6,121 nucleotides of DNA, from the NCBI GenBank assembly GCA_002352145.1, contig DEHX01000127.1, positions 11,366-17,486 of the forward strand. Reading direction: 5' to 3'. Position 1 is the stretch's first letter. Each line of letters starts with the position of its first letter. Of the stretch, positions 1 to 6,121 are shown piece by piece. The DNA is from Chitinophagaceae bacterium UBA2789. Lineage in GTDB: Bacteria > Bacteroidota > Bacteroidia > Chitinophagales > Chitinophagaceae. Under the pieces are notes generated by a model. It was not told where the DNA came from. It ran no database searches and worked only from the letters and a program-made list of their open reading frames with translations. The translations under genes were made by a program, and so were the position numbers.

Positions 1-14
1 ACGGGTAATCTTAC

Positions 15-1634
15 TTATAATAACATGGTAATCGGGTTCTCCAGGTACTTCTTGAATGTTTGCAGGAATGCTGCACCCGATGCTCCATCCACACTGCGGT
101 GATCACAGCTGAGTGTTACTTTCATTACATTGCTTACGCCAAAGCCATCACCCTTTCTTACCACTACTTCTTTAATTCTTCCAACTGCCATTATACAGCT
201 GTCAGGAGGATTGATGATTGCTGTGAATTCGTCTATATCCATCATACCAAGGTTGGAGATAGTGAATGTGTTGCCGGTAAATTCATTAGGCTGTAGTTTT
301 TTGTTCTTTGCTTTACCTGCCAGTTCTTTACTTTCAGCAGCGATCTGTGGCAATGTTTTTTGATCAGCAAACCTAACTACAGGAACGATCAGCCCATCTT
401 CAATCGCAACGGCAATACCAATATGAATATGGCTGTAGCGACGTATTTTATCACCCAGCCATGAGGAATTAATGGCTGGATGCTGGCGAAGCGCCAACGC
501 CACAGCCTTTACCACCATATCATTAAAGCTGATTTTAACAGGACTCAGTTCATTCAACTGAGCTCTTGCTACCATCGCATTATCCATATTGATTTCCATG
601 GTGAGATAAAAATGCGGGGCGCTGAACTTGCTTTCTCCCAACCGCTTTGCAATAACATTGCGCATTTGCGAGTTGGGAATATCGGTATAACCTTCCTGGC
701 CGGTAACTGTAAACGCAGGTGCTTTTGCAGCGGGTGCCGCTGTTGCAGAAGGTTTATATTTGTCGATATCTGCTTTTATAATACGACCACCATCTCCGCT
801 TCCGGAAACGGTGCTGATATCAATACCTTTTTCTGCCGCCAATTTTTTAGCAAGCGGAGAAGCTTTTACTCTTCCATTTTCAGAAGAGGCTGTGGCTGGT
901 TGGGTAGTGACGGCTGTTGTAGTTGATGCCTCAGCTAAAGCAGGCTGGGAATCATCGGGTGTTGCGGCAGCGTTTGTTGTTACCATGCCGGCATTTACGG
1001 CCGCTACAATTGCATCTACATCCACTTTCCCTTTTTCACCAATAATACAAAGCAAACCGTTTACCGGTATCTTTTCACCTTTCTGTGCACCAATGTGCAA
1101 TAGCGTTCCATTCTTGTAGCTCTCTAACTCCATGGTGGCTTTATCTGTTTCGATCTCAGCCAACACTTCACCTTTTTTCACCGTATCTCCTACATTCTTA
1201 TGCCAGGCGGCAATAACACCCACTTCCATCGTATCGCTTAATCGCGGCATCAACACCACTTCATCCATTTTTGAAATATCGAGGGCTTGTGTTGTGGCTG
1301 GGGTAGAAGCGGTTGCAGATGGAGAAGGAGTTTGCGCAGGTTCTTCTTTTTTCGTCGCCGTTTTAGTGCTTCCCAGTAAAGCAGAAATGTCTTCACCCGG
1401 GGCACCTACTATGGCCAGCAGATCATCTACCTGCAGTTTGCCACCTTTGTCAATACCAACATGTAAAAGGGTACCGTCTTTATAGCTTTCCAGTTCCATA
1501 GTGGCTTTATCTGTTTCGATCTCAGCCAACAAGTCACCTTTTTTTACCGTATCTCCCACTTTTTTATGCCAGGCAGCAATAACTCCTTCGGTCATGGTAT
1601 CGCTGAGGCGGGGCATCAATATCACTTCGGCCAT
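15..1634 (-). CDS. pdhC: Pyruvate dehydrogenase complex E2, dihydrolipoamide acetyltransferase
   Basis: E2 moves the acetyl group from lipoyl-lysine to CoA and forms the core of the cytoplasmic pyruvate dehydrogenase complex. With ATG at 1634 the protein has 539 residues. Two lipoyl domains (about 1-80 and 123-205) each carry an intact ETDKA motif, with lipoylation lysines K43 and K165. Ala/Thr/Pro-rich linkers follow each domain. A peripheral subunit-binding domain for E1/E3 (about 256-293, VKASPLAKKLA...GGRIIKADI) precedes the catalytic domain (about 318-539), which has the active-site motif DHRSVDG (H512, D516). PRLSDTM in both lipoyl domains favours E2 of pyruvate dehydrogenase over the 2-oxoglutarate enzyme. 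The frame stays open upstream to an ATG at 1688, but the family normally begins at MAEVILMP, so I chose 1634. No E1 or E3 gene is in the window. The stop codon is 14 bp from the window edge, so any terminator lies outside. Identification is firm; the start is fairly sure. Confidence 0.95.
   Translation of the reverse strand: MAEVILMPRLSDTMTEGVIAAWHKKVGDTVKKGDLLAEIETDKATMELESYKDGTLLHVGIDKGGKLQVDDLLAIVGAPGEDISALLGSTKTATKKEEPAQTPSPSATASTPATTQALDISKMDEVVLMPRLSDTMEVGVIAAWHKNVGDTVKKGEVLAEIETDKATMELESYKNGTLLHIGAQKGEKIPVNGLLCIIGEKGKVDVDAIVAAVNAGMVTTNAAATPDDSQPALAEASTTTAVTTQPATASSENGRVKASPLAKKLAAEKGIDISTVSGSGDGGRIIKADIDKYKPSATAAPAAKAPAFTVTGQEGYTDIPNSQMRNVIAKRLGESKFSAPHFYLTMEINMDNAMVARAQLNELSPVKISFNDMVVKAVALALRQHPAINSSWLGDKIRRYSHIHIGIAVAIEDGLIVPVVRFADQKTLPQIAAESKELAGKAKNKKLQPNEFTGNTFTISNLGMMDIDEFTAIINPPDSCIMAVGRIKEVVVRKGDGFGVSNVMKVTLSCDHRSVDGASGAAFLQTFKKYLENPITMLL
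1091..1268 (-). repeat. Lipoyl-domain tandem duplication, copy 2
   Basis: This segment encodes the start of the second lipoyl domain of pdhC, beginning with a methionine codon at the position matching the gene's own start. The first 60 residues of the two domains agree at 51 positions. The lipoyl lysine here is K165 of the protein. Confidence 0.85.
1457..1634 (-). repeat. Lipoyl-domain tandem duplication, copy 1
   Basis: This segment encodes the start of the first lipoyl domain of pdhC. It aligns without gaps to 1091-1268 at an offset of exactly 366 bp (122 codons). My hand alignment gives 141 identical bases of 178, including a perfect 31-bp match (1501-1531 against 1135-1165) over the codons around the lipoylation site. 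Confidence 0.85.
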
Positions 1635-1637
1635 ATG

Positions 1638-1663
1638 CCTTAAAATTTTGGCCGAAATTAAGG
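1638..1663 (-). promoter_or_regulatory. Imperfect palindrome just upstream of the pdhC start
   Basis: CCTTAA (1638-1643) and TTAAGG (1658-1663) are perfect 6-bp inverted repeats with a 14-bp spacer, ending 3 bp before the chosen pdhC ATG. On the coding strand the spacer can add a TTT/AAA pairing. The left arm includes TAATTTCG (1653-1660 region), one base from the Bacteroidota -7 consensus TAnnTTTG, but no TTTG lies at the usual -33 distance. It could be an operator, a leader hairpin covering the start, or chance in an AT-rich gap. The function is not established. Confidence 0.3.
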
Positions 1664-1715
1664 TAAAATGACCAATACTGCCCTTCATAAACTATAGGCC
1701 GGTAAATACAAAGGG

Positions 1716-3536
1716 TCAATAGTCCAGTGTAAGGTTTAGCTTGTCTTTTAATTCCTTAACCAACGGATATAGCTCTACCATTTTGTTGTATTGTTCTGAC
1801 GAACTAAGGGGTATTTCTATAACAGGCCTGTTCTCTGCTTTCTCTTCTACCGTTACACTGAATTGCAGCAGCCGGTTTTGTAAACGTTCCCGCAGATATA
1901 CAAATAACTTATTCCTGTCCTGTTCAATGAACTGCTTTTCGATAGAATTGGCAGTGATCGCTTCAAAGCTATTCTCATCCCGGATACGAAGTACGGCCAG
2001 CTCAAAAGGCTGAGCTGCGGGGTTTTTAGCATCTTTCAGTTTTACTACATAATCGGCCCAGGCTTTTTGCAGTTCCTCCAGTTGCAACGGATGGTTGACG
2101 GTATTTCCATTGTTGCCATTATTCTGGTATTGCTGACGAATCTTGTTGAGGGCTGTTAGTTTTTTACCGGTGGCCGTCAACTGGTTACTTGTTCCTGGTT
2201 GCTCGTTACTTCCACCTTGCTGGTCGGGCGGGGTTCCTGTTTGCCTGTAACCGGGAACTGGTTCTTGAACTGAAGAAAGAGAAGGAGTTTCTATTACCAG
2301 TTTGGCACTATTTTCAGTATCGCCAGTATTATTTTCTGCTGTAACCGGTATAAAAGGATTTATAGAACGAAATGCTACCGGTTTTACGGCATCAACCCGT
2401 TTTTTTTTACTTACAGCATTTCCATCTGCTGTTAATTCAATAGCCTGCTGCAGGTAGCATAGTTTAATTAATGCCAGTTCTACATGCAGCCTTTTGTTGC
2501 GGGCGGCTTTGTAATTCAACTCTGCGTCGTTGAGAATATTCAGTGCACTGATGAGTAAAGCGGCTGATATTTTTTTACCGGTCGTTATATACTTGTCTTT
2601 GAAACTTTCCACCACTTCCAGCAGACCGGCTGCCTTTTCATCTTTACATACCAAAAGGTTTCGGATAAATTCGGCAAAGCCGTTCAGCACAAGATCCCCC
2701 TCAAATCCTTTGCGGTTGATCTCATCATAAAGCAGCAAAGCGGCAGATAAATCCTGCTGCTCCATACAATCCAGCAGCTTGAAGTAAACTTCTGCATCCA
2801 GGATATTCAGGTGTTCCAGGGTGTTACCATAGTTCAACTCTCCGTTGGTAAAGCTGACTATCTTGTCCAAAATGCTCAGCGCATCTCTCATACAGCCTTC
2901 ACTCTTTTGCGCAATTACCTGCAGGGCTGCTTTGTCGGCTTTTATTTCTTCTTTTTCACAAATTTCCTGCAGATGCTCTACGGTATCGTTGGTAGTAATC
3001 CGTTTGAAATCAAATATCTGGCATCGGCTCAGGATGGTTGGAAGTATCTTATGCTTTTCTGTAGTGGCGAGGATAAAAATAGCATAGGAGGGAGGTTCCT
3101 CCAATGTTTTCAAAAATGCATTGAAAGCTGATGAACTTAGCATATGCACCTCGTCAATCACATATACTTTGTATTTGCCTGTTTGTGGTACAAAGCGAAC
3201 CTGGTCAACGAGGTCACGAATATTATCTACTGAGTTGTTGGAAGCAGCATCCAGCTCAAAATAGTTCATCGAAGCCCCTTCGCTGAATGATTTACAGCTT
3301 TGGCATTTATCACAGGCTTCGCCGTCTTTAGTCGGATTTTCGCAATTGATCGTTTTGGCCAATATCCTGGCACAGGTGGTTTTGCCCACACCCCGGGGAC
3401 CGCAGAATAAAAAGGCATGGGCCAGTTGCTGGTGTTTGATTGCATTTTTAAGCGTAGTAGTAATATGTGATTGCCCAACAACTGTATCAAAAGTCTGGGG
3501 TCTGTACTTACGGGCCGAAACAATGAATTTATCCAT
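1716..3536 (-). CDS. dnaX: DNA polymerase III subunit gamma/tau
   Basis: DnaX is the ATPase of the clamp loader, which opens the sliding clamp and places it on primed DNA; the long tau form also ties the loader to the polymerase and helicase. The 606-residue protein begins MDKFIVSARKYRPQTFDTVVGQ, standard for the family. Visible core motifs are Walker A GPRGVGKTT (46-54), a zinc-binding set C65/C75/C78/C81, Walker B with DEVH (128-131), sensor 1 ATTE (157-160), the SRC arginine finger R171, and sensor 2 GCMRDALS (R217). The collar domain ends near residue 365. A Pro/Gln/Asn/Gly-rich linker (about 381-480) leads to a C-terminal alpha/beta region (about 483-606) matching the usual position of the tau tail. 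An A9 run at codons 377-379 may allow a short gamma form. The gene starts 63 bp after the GNAT gene, and I see no convincing promoter in that gap. Confidence 0.97.
   Translation of the reverse strand: MDKFIVSARKYRPQTFDTVVGQSHITTTLKNAIKHQQLAHAFLFCGPRGVGKTTCARILAKTINCENPTKDGEACDKCQSCKSFSEGASMNYFELDAASNNSVDNIRDLVDQVRFVPQTGKYKVYVIDEVHMLSSSAFNAFLKTLEEPPSYAIFILATTEKHKILPTILSRCQIFDFKRITTNDTVEHLQEICEKEEIKADKAALQVIAQKSEGCMRDALSILDKIVSFTNGELNYGNTLEHLNILDAEVYFKLLDCMEQQDLSAALLLYDEINRKGFEGDLVLNGFAEFIRNLLVCKDEKAAGLLEVVESFKDKYITTGKKISAALLISALNILNDAELNYKAARNKRLHVELALIKLCYLQQAIELTADGNAVSKKKRVDAVKPVAFRSINPFIPVTAENNTGDTENSAKLVIETPSLSSVQEPVPGYRQTGTPPDQQGGSNEQPGTSNQLTATGKKLTALNKIRQQYQNNGNNGNTVNHPLQLEELQKAWADYVVKLKDAKNPAAQPFELAVLRIRDENSFEAITANSIEKQFIEQDRNKLFVYLRERLQNRLLQFSVTVEEKAENRPVIEIPLSSSEQYNKMVELYPLVKELKDKLNLTLDY
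2182..2209 (-). repeat. Four 7-bp tandem repeats in the dnaX linker
   Basis: On the coding strand four adjacent heptamers fit GNAACNA: GTAACGA (2203-2209), GCAACCA (2196-2202), GGAACAA (2189-2195) and GTAACCA (2182-2188). Because seven is not a multiple of three, the peptide repeats every seven residues: SNEQPGT (443-449) is followed by SNQ (450-452). It lies in the disordered linker between the DnaX core and the tau tail. Confidence 0.6.
2372..2408 (-). other. Putative dnaX slippage/frameshift site (A9 run plus stem-loop)
   Basis: The coding strand has nine consecutive A residues (2408 to 2400) reading AAA AAA AAA as K377-K379, directly after the clamp-loader core. A -1 shift, or one extra A in the mRNA, gives T, G and then TGA at 2392-2394, for a product of 381 residues. 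A +1 shift, or one missing A, gives N, G, L, M, P and then TAA at 2384-2386, for 383 residues. Seven bases after the run, ATGCCG can pair with CGG-side bases and GCAT (2392 to 2372) in a bulged stem with a 6-base loop. The layout matches known gamma-producing sites in dnaX of T. thermophilus (transcriptional slippage on A9) and E. coli (-1 ribosomal shift). Use of the site here is inferred. Confidence 0.55.
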
Positions 3537-3599
3537 ACCGGCTGCAATTTAAGAAACCCGGCATAGCTTCAGGAAAAAGTATTGGTTCTGTGAATAAGT

Positions 3600-4766
3600 T
3601 TAGAGAATAACCGGGTGGGGTTTAAATTCTTTTGTCTGGTCAAAAAGATACCTGTAGGTGACAAGTTTGCGGGTCCGGAACGTATCGCCGAAGTTTTCCA
3701 CTACATTGATCATTTTGGGATTGAATTCGCCGATCCACTGCATCTCGTACTCCGTGTAATCGGTCTGGGGCTGTATTACGAATTTTGATTCATTGATAAT
3801 AAAAGCATCTACACCCATGCCCTGGAATTCAGGTACAATGCCGAAAACAAGACCGGTGAAGCGATGATTTTTCCGGGTTTTCTTTATCCAGAGAAACTTT
3901 AGCTTATGCCAGAGGTCAAATTTGCCGTTCAGGTATTTAAACCACTGATTCAGGTCGGGCAGGTTTACAAAAATGGCGATAGGGTCCTGGTTGTGGTATA
4001 CAAACCAAACCAGTTTTTCGTCCATTACAGGTTTCATTTTTTTAAACATGGTGAGTACCTGTTCTTTTTTCAATTCTTTTAATCCGCCGTGCCCGGCCCA
4101 TGCCTTGTTGTAAACGATGGTAAAATCAGCTGCAAATTTCTCCAGCTGTTTTTTATTGATATAACTTGACCGGAAGGCAGGATTTTCTTTCAGTTGTGCA
4201 TGCCTGTCCAGTATTTTTTGACTTAATTCTTTTTTAGGATCGAGGCCAAAACATATTTGGTTGAAAAAATTTTTGAAACCGTAGCGTTCAAACAGTTCTT
4301 TGTAGTAGGGTTTGTTGTAGTTCATGCAATAAAGCGGGGGCTGAAAGCCTTCTACGATCAATCCCCACCAGCGGTCCCTTTCGCCAAAATTGATGGGGCC
4401 GTCCATTGCCTGCATCCCTTTTTGCATCAGCCAGTGTTTGGCTACATCAAAGAGCATATCCGCAGCCAACTGGTCATTGATGCAGTCAAAGAAACCAATA
4501 CCTCCCACCGGCACATCATCACCCTTGTTTTTATATTTTTTGTTGACAAATGCGGCGATCCGTCCAATTAATTTTCCCTGGTCATTTTTTAATATCCACC
4601 GTACCGCTTCTCCAAAACGAAAAGCTTTGTTTTTGCTTGCATCAAATACTTCATTGATGTCTTTATCCAGTGGCCTGAAATAATTTGGGTCGTCTTTATA
4701 TAATTCAACATTTACCCTGATAAAATCCCGGGCAAGTTGGGGTGTTGTGACTTCTGTTAGTTGCAT
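3600..4766 (-). CDS. GNAT-fold-like acyl-CoA N-acyltransferase family protein, substrate unknown
   Basis: This is a 388-residue soluble protein with no signal peptide or membrane segment. I read it as having two GNAT-like lobes. In the first, strand-like KLIGRIAAFVN (65-75) and VGGIGFFDC (87-95) precede a helix (about 99-117) and the distinctive stretch MDGPINFGERDRWWG (121-135), then aromatic-rich YNKPYYKELFERYGF (150-164). In the second, GLVFGIVPEFQGMGVDA (305-321) resembles GNAT motif A, with QGMGV (315-319) as the likely CoA pyrophosphate loop. The fold is known for acyl transfer from acyl-CoA to amines, but nothing here names the substrate, and activity itself is inference. It lies between the TPR gene and dnaX, 63 bp before dnaX, and may share its transcript. 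A FemAB-like or non-catalytic GNAT relative is possible. Confidence 0.6.
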   Translation of the reverse strand: MQLTEVTTPQLARDFIRVNVELYKDDPNYFRPLDKDINEVFDASKNKAFRFGEAVRWILKNDQGKLIGRIAAFVNKKYKNKGDDVPVGGIGFFDCINDQLAADMLFDVAKHWLMQKGMQAMDGPINFGERDRWWGLIVEGFQPPLYCMNYNKPYYKELFERYGFKNFFNQICFGLDPKKELSQKILDRHAQLKENPAFRSSYINKKQLEKFAADFTIVYNKAWAGHGGLKELKKEQVLTMFKKMKPVMDEKLVWFVYHNQDPIAIFVNLPDLNQWFKYLNGKFDLWHKLKFLWIKKTRKNHRFTGLVFGIVPEFQGMGVDAFIINESKFVIQPQTDYTEYEMQWIGEFNPKMINVVENFGDTFRTRKLVTYRYLFDQTKEFKPHPVIL

Positions 4767-4786
4767 TGAGCAAGAATTATTCCCTG

Positions 4787-4794
4787 CAAATGTA
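4787..4794 (-). promoter_or_regulatory. Candidate -7 promoter element for the GNAT-like gene
   Basis: The coding strand reads TACATTTG, a full match to the Bacteroidota sigma-factor -7 consensus TAnnTTTG. It ends 20 bp before the ATG at 4766, implying a leader of about 15 bases. The DNA just upstream is very AT-rich, but no clear TTTG is present at the -33 position, so the promoter is plausible, not certain. Confidence 0.45.
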
Positions 4795-4834
4795 AATATA
4801 TAAGAATGGATCCTTGATGAATGTTAATTACTCA

Positions 4835-5965
4835 TTATTTTAAACGTGTGCTTGCTGCGGCTTTAATTTTCCCTGTCAGTACTTCTTTTATTAAGGCAAC
4901 AAAATCATCGGGAGTAAAATCATCGTTCTTCCACCCAACCCCGTAATTTGATCTTCCTTTTCCATCGGTCCAGACTTCGCATAATATATGCTTTGGTGAG
5001 TTGTCCGTAAGCTGAATGGTTTGTTCCGTCTGGAATATTCTTTCCATTTTTTCCCCTCCATTACTCATCACATAACCGGTATAGATGATATCAATCATTT
5101 TGGCAGGCGGAATAAAACTTTTATAAACAAATACTTCTTTTCCTTCTATATCAAATTCTGCAATTTTTGCTCTTTTGTATTTCATCATATTTCCCTGCAG
5201 TTTCTTTTCTTCAAATGCTTTTTTAAGAATAAGAAAAATACTGTCAGCTTTTTGTTTATTGCCTGATTTATAGGAAACATACATTAGTCCTTCCAGTGCT
5301 GCATAATCAAATCCGTTTTCTTTAAGAATTTGCAAGTAGGCTTCTATAGCTTTACCATAGTTTTTTTTCAGCCTATTTTGTATCATGCCTATATCCATTA
5401 AGGAACTGGAATAAAACTGATTGTCTTTTGATATGTTGGAAAGGCCGTTGTAGAAGCCCATTAAGGCCTCATCATCTTTTTTTTGAAGCAAAAGAATATG
5501 CGGAATCATATACCAGGGAGCCTGGTAGGTATTAGGCAGTTTTTTTGCTTCCTCGTATGCTGCAATAGCTTCGTCATATTTTTTTATATAATATAATGTG
5601 AAAGCTCTTTCACAGGCATATTCCTGGTTTTGATTGTCACGAAAGCATGCTGAATCAAATGCCTCCATAGCTTCAGGAATTTTATCAAGGTAACGAAAGG
5701 CAATGCCTTTAAAGAAGTAAACCACAGGTTCGTCAAATCCTTTCTTCAAAGCTTTGTCTAAAGCAATAATTGTTTTTTCATCATTCCCTGAATGAAAATA
5801 ACTATATCCAAGCATATAAGTTTCTTCACCATCGAGATCCGACTCTTTATTACCATACTCTTTTATAATGTCGGTATATTTGCGTTCAGCGAACAGCAGC
5901 CGTACAGATTGGGCATTTACAAAAGTGTGAAATACTATTAAGAAGGTGATTATTATAAGACGCAT
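4835..5965 (-). CDS. Secreted TPR-repeat protein with an unassigned C-terminal domain
   Basis: The 376-residue product starts with a signal peptide (MRLIIITFLIVFHTFVNA, cleavage likely after A18 at VNA|QS), with no lipobox cysteine, so it should be a soluble periplasmic or exported protein. Residues about 48-250 form helical pairs with TPR spacing: examples are EETYMLGYSYFHSGN (47-61), VVYFFKGIAFRYLDK (81-95) with AMEAFDSA (99-106), and AFTLYYIKKYDEAIAAYEEA (121-140). A later unit has YGKAIEAYLQIL (203-214). TPRs are protein-binding scaffolds. Residues about 261-376 look mainly beta-stranded with a closing helix (TPDDFVALIKEVL), and I recognise no family. The gene is clearly richer in A+T than its neighbours and contains two A8 runs. 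It follows the ABC transporter gene by 81 bp and precedes the GNAT gene by 68 bp; neither reveals a partner. The TPR and export calls are good; the role is unknown. Confidence 0.85.
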   Translation of the reverse strand: MRLIIITFLIVFHTFVNAQSVRLLFAERKYTDIIKEYGNKESDLDGEETYMLGYSYFHSGNDEKTIIALDKALKKGFDEPVVYFFKGIAFRYLDKIPEAMEAFDSACFRDNQNQEYACERAFTLYYIKKYDEAIAAYEEAKKLPNTYQAPWYMIPHILLLQKKDDEALMGFYNGLSNISKDNQFYSSSLMDIGMIQNRLKKNYGKAIEAYLQILKENGFDYAALEGLMYVSYKSGNKQKADSIFLILKKAFEEKKLQGNMMKYKRAKIAEFDIEGKEVFVYKSFIPPAKMIDIIYTGYVMSNGGEKMERIFQTEQTIQLTDNSPKHILCEVWTDGKGRSNYGVGWKNDDFTPDDFVALIKEVLTGKIKAAASTRLK

Positions 5966-5980
5966 TTGGCAAGGGTTTAC

Positions 5981-6012
5981 CTAAGTTACCAAAATTCGGT
6001 TTTGAATACATA
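5981..6012 (-). promoter_or_regulatory. Possible promoter of the TPR gene
   Basis: TAACTTAG (5981-5988) differs at one base from the Bacteroidota -7 consensus TAnnTTTG, and TATG (6009-6012) sits 20 bp upstream in place of the -33 TTTG. The -7 element ends 15 bp before the ATG at 5965. Both boxes are imperfect, so this is a weak call. Confidence 0.3.
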
Positions 6013-6046
6013 ATACTGAATTCCTTTTTTATATCCAGGTAATACA

Positions 6047-6121
6047 TCAGGCTATCTGCTGCATTTGTGTTAGCTTTTTGTAGACACCTTCATCGATTTC
6101 GATCAATTCATTATGATGACC
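6047..6121 (-). CDS. ABC exporter ATP-binding/permease subunit, C-terminal end only
   Basis: An open frame enters from the window edge and runs 24 codons to TGA at 6047-6049. The peptide begins GHHNELIEIDEGVY and ends KKLTQMQQIA. The pattern G-x-H-x-E-L followed after a few residues by G-V-Y-x-K-L-x-x-M-Q is the usual end of MsbA-type ABC exporters, where the nucleotide-binding domain finishes just after the H-loop region. The transported substrate cannot be judged, because the transmembrane and Walker regions lie outside. The gene ends 81 bp before the TPR gene on the same strand. The piece is short, so the call rests on this single motif. Confidence 0.68.
   Translation of the reverse strand, partial: GHHNELIEIDEGVYKKLTQMQQIA

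Noticed and set aside
480..926. Plus-strand open frame opposite pdhC
   Set aside because: It is the shadow of a strongly supported gene. The translation is rich in Cys/Arg/His with no domain, as expected for antisense reading. The same applies to other plus-strand frames opposite dnaX, the GNAT gene and the TPR gene.
1266..1268. Internal ATG at the start of the second lipoyl domain as a second translation start
   Set aside because: It is explained by duplication of the original start region. No ribosome-binding signal is seen before it.
1638..1641. AAGG as a Shine-Dalgarno site for pdhC
   Set aside because: Only three bases separate it from the ATG, too few for a normal site, and this group of bacteria uses such sites weakly.
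1635..1688. Eighteen-codon N-terminal extension of pdhC from an ATG at 1688
   Set aside because: E2 proteins of this kind begin at MAEVILMP, the extension has no targeting or domain character, and it covers the palindrome and likely promoter region.
1681..1715. CCCTT/AAGGG inverted repeat after the dnaX stop as a terminator
   Set aside because: The 5-bp stem encloses a loop of about 25 bases and no T run follows.
3266..3547. Alternative minus-strand frame overlapping the start of dnaX
   Set aside because: The dnaX frame holds Walker A and the zinc motif over the same bases; this frame has no recognisable content.
3574..3581. TACTTTTT as a dnaX -7 element
   Set aside because: One mismatch to TAnnTTTG in an A+T-rich gap and no TTTG at the -33 distance. 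It is no better than chance.
5990..6004. Hairpin CAAAA/TTTTG as terminator of the ABC transporter gene
   Set aside because: It is a 5-bp, almost purely A-T stem without a following T run on the coding strand, so it is too weak to call.

Overview
The window reads as ordinary chromosomal DNA of a Bacteroidota bacterium, most likely a member of the Chitinophagaceae or a relative. The reasons are the style of the DnaX and PDH-E2 proteins, promoter-like TAnnTTTG motifs instead of sigma-70 boxes, the lack of good Shine-Dalgarno sites, and a secreted TPR protein whose signal peptide ends in NA|QS. This placement is inferred from protein style; no rRNA or other marker is present.

Every supported gene lies on the minus strand, so transcription runs from high to low coordinates. 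In that order the window holds: the last 24 codons of an ABC exporter subunit (6047-6121); a secreted TPR-repeat protein of unknown role (4835-5965); a GNAT-fold-like protein (3600-4766); dnaX, the gamma/tau clamp-loader subunit of DNA polymerase III (1716-3536); and pdhC, the E2 acetyltransferase of the pyruvate dehydrogenase complex, with two lipoyl domains (15-1634). Gaps between genes are 63 to 81 bp. No gap exceeds 300 bp, and there is no convincing intrinsic terminator, RNA gene, CRISPR array or mobile element.

The genes do not form an obvious pathway: DNA replication, central carbon metabolism and two poorly characterised proteins are simply collinear. A perfect -7 type motif before the GNAT gene suggests that it, and perhaps dnaX behind it, starts its own transcript.

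No new multi-gene system is visible. The most interesting signal is inside dnaX. A run of nine A residues sits exactly where the clamp-loader core ends and the tau-specific tail begins, and both alternative reading frames hit a stop within two to five codons. This is the arrangement expected for production of a short gamma form by slippage, as known for dnaX in Thermus thermophilus and Escherichia coli. The dnaX linker also carries a short 7-bp tandem repeat, and pdhC shows a well-conserved duplication of its lipoyl domain at the DNA level.
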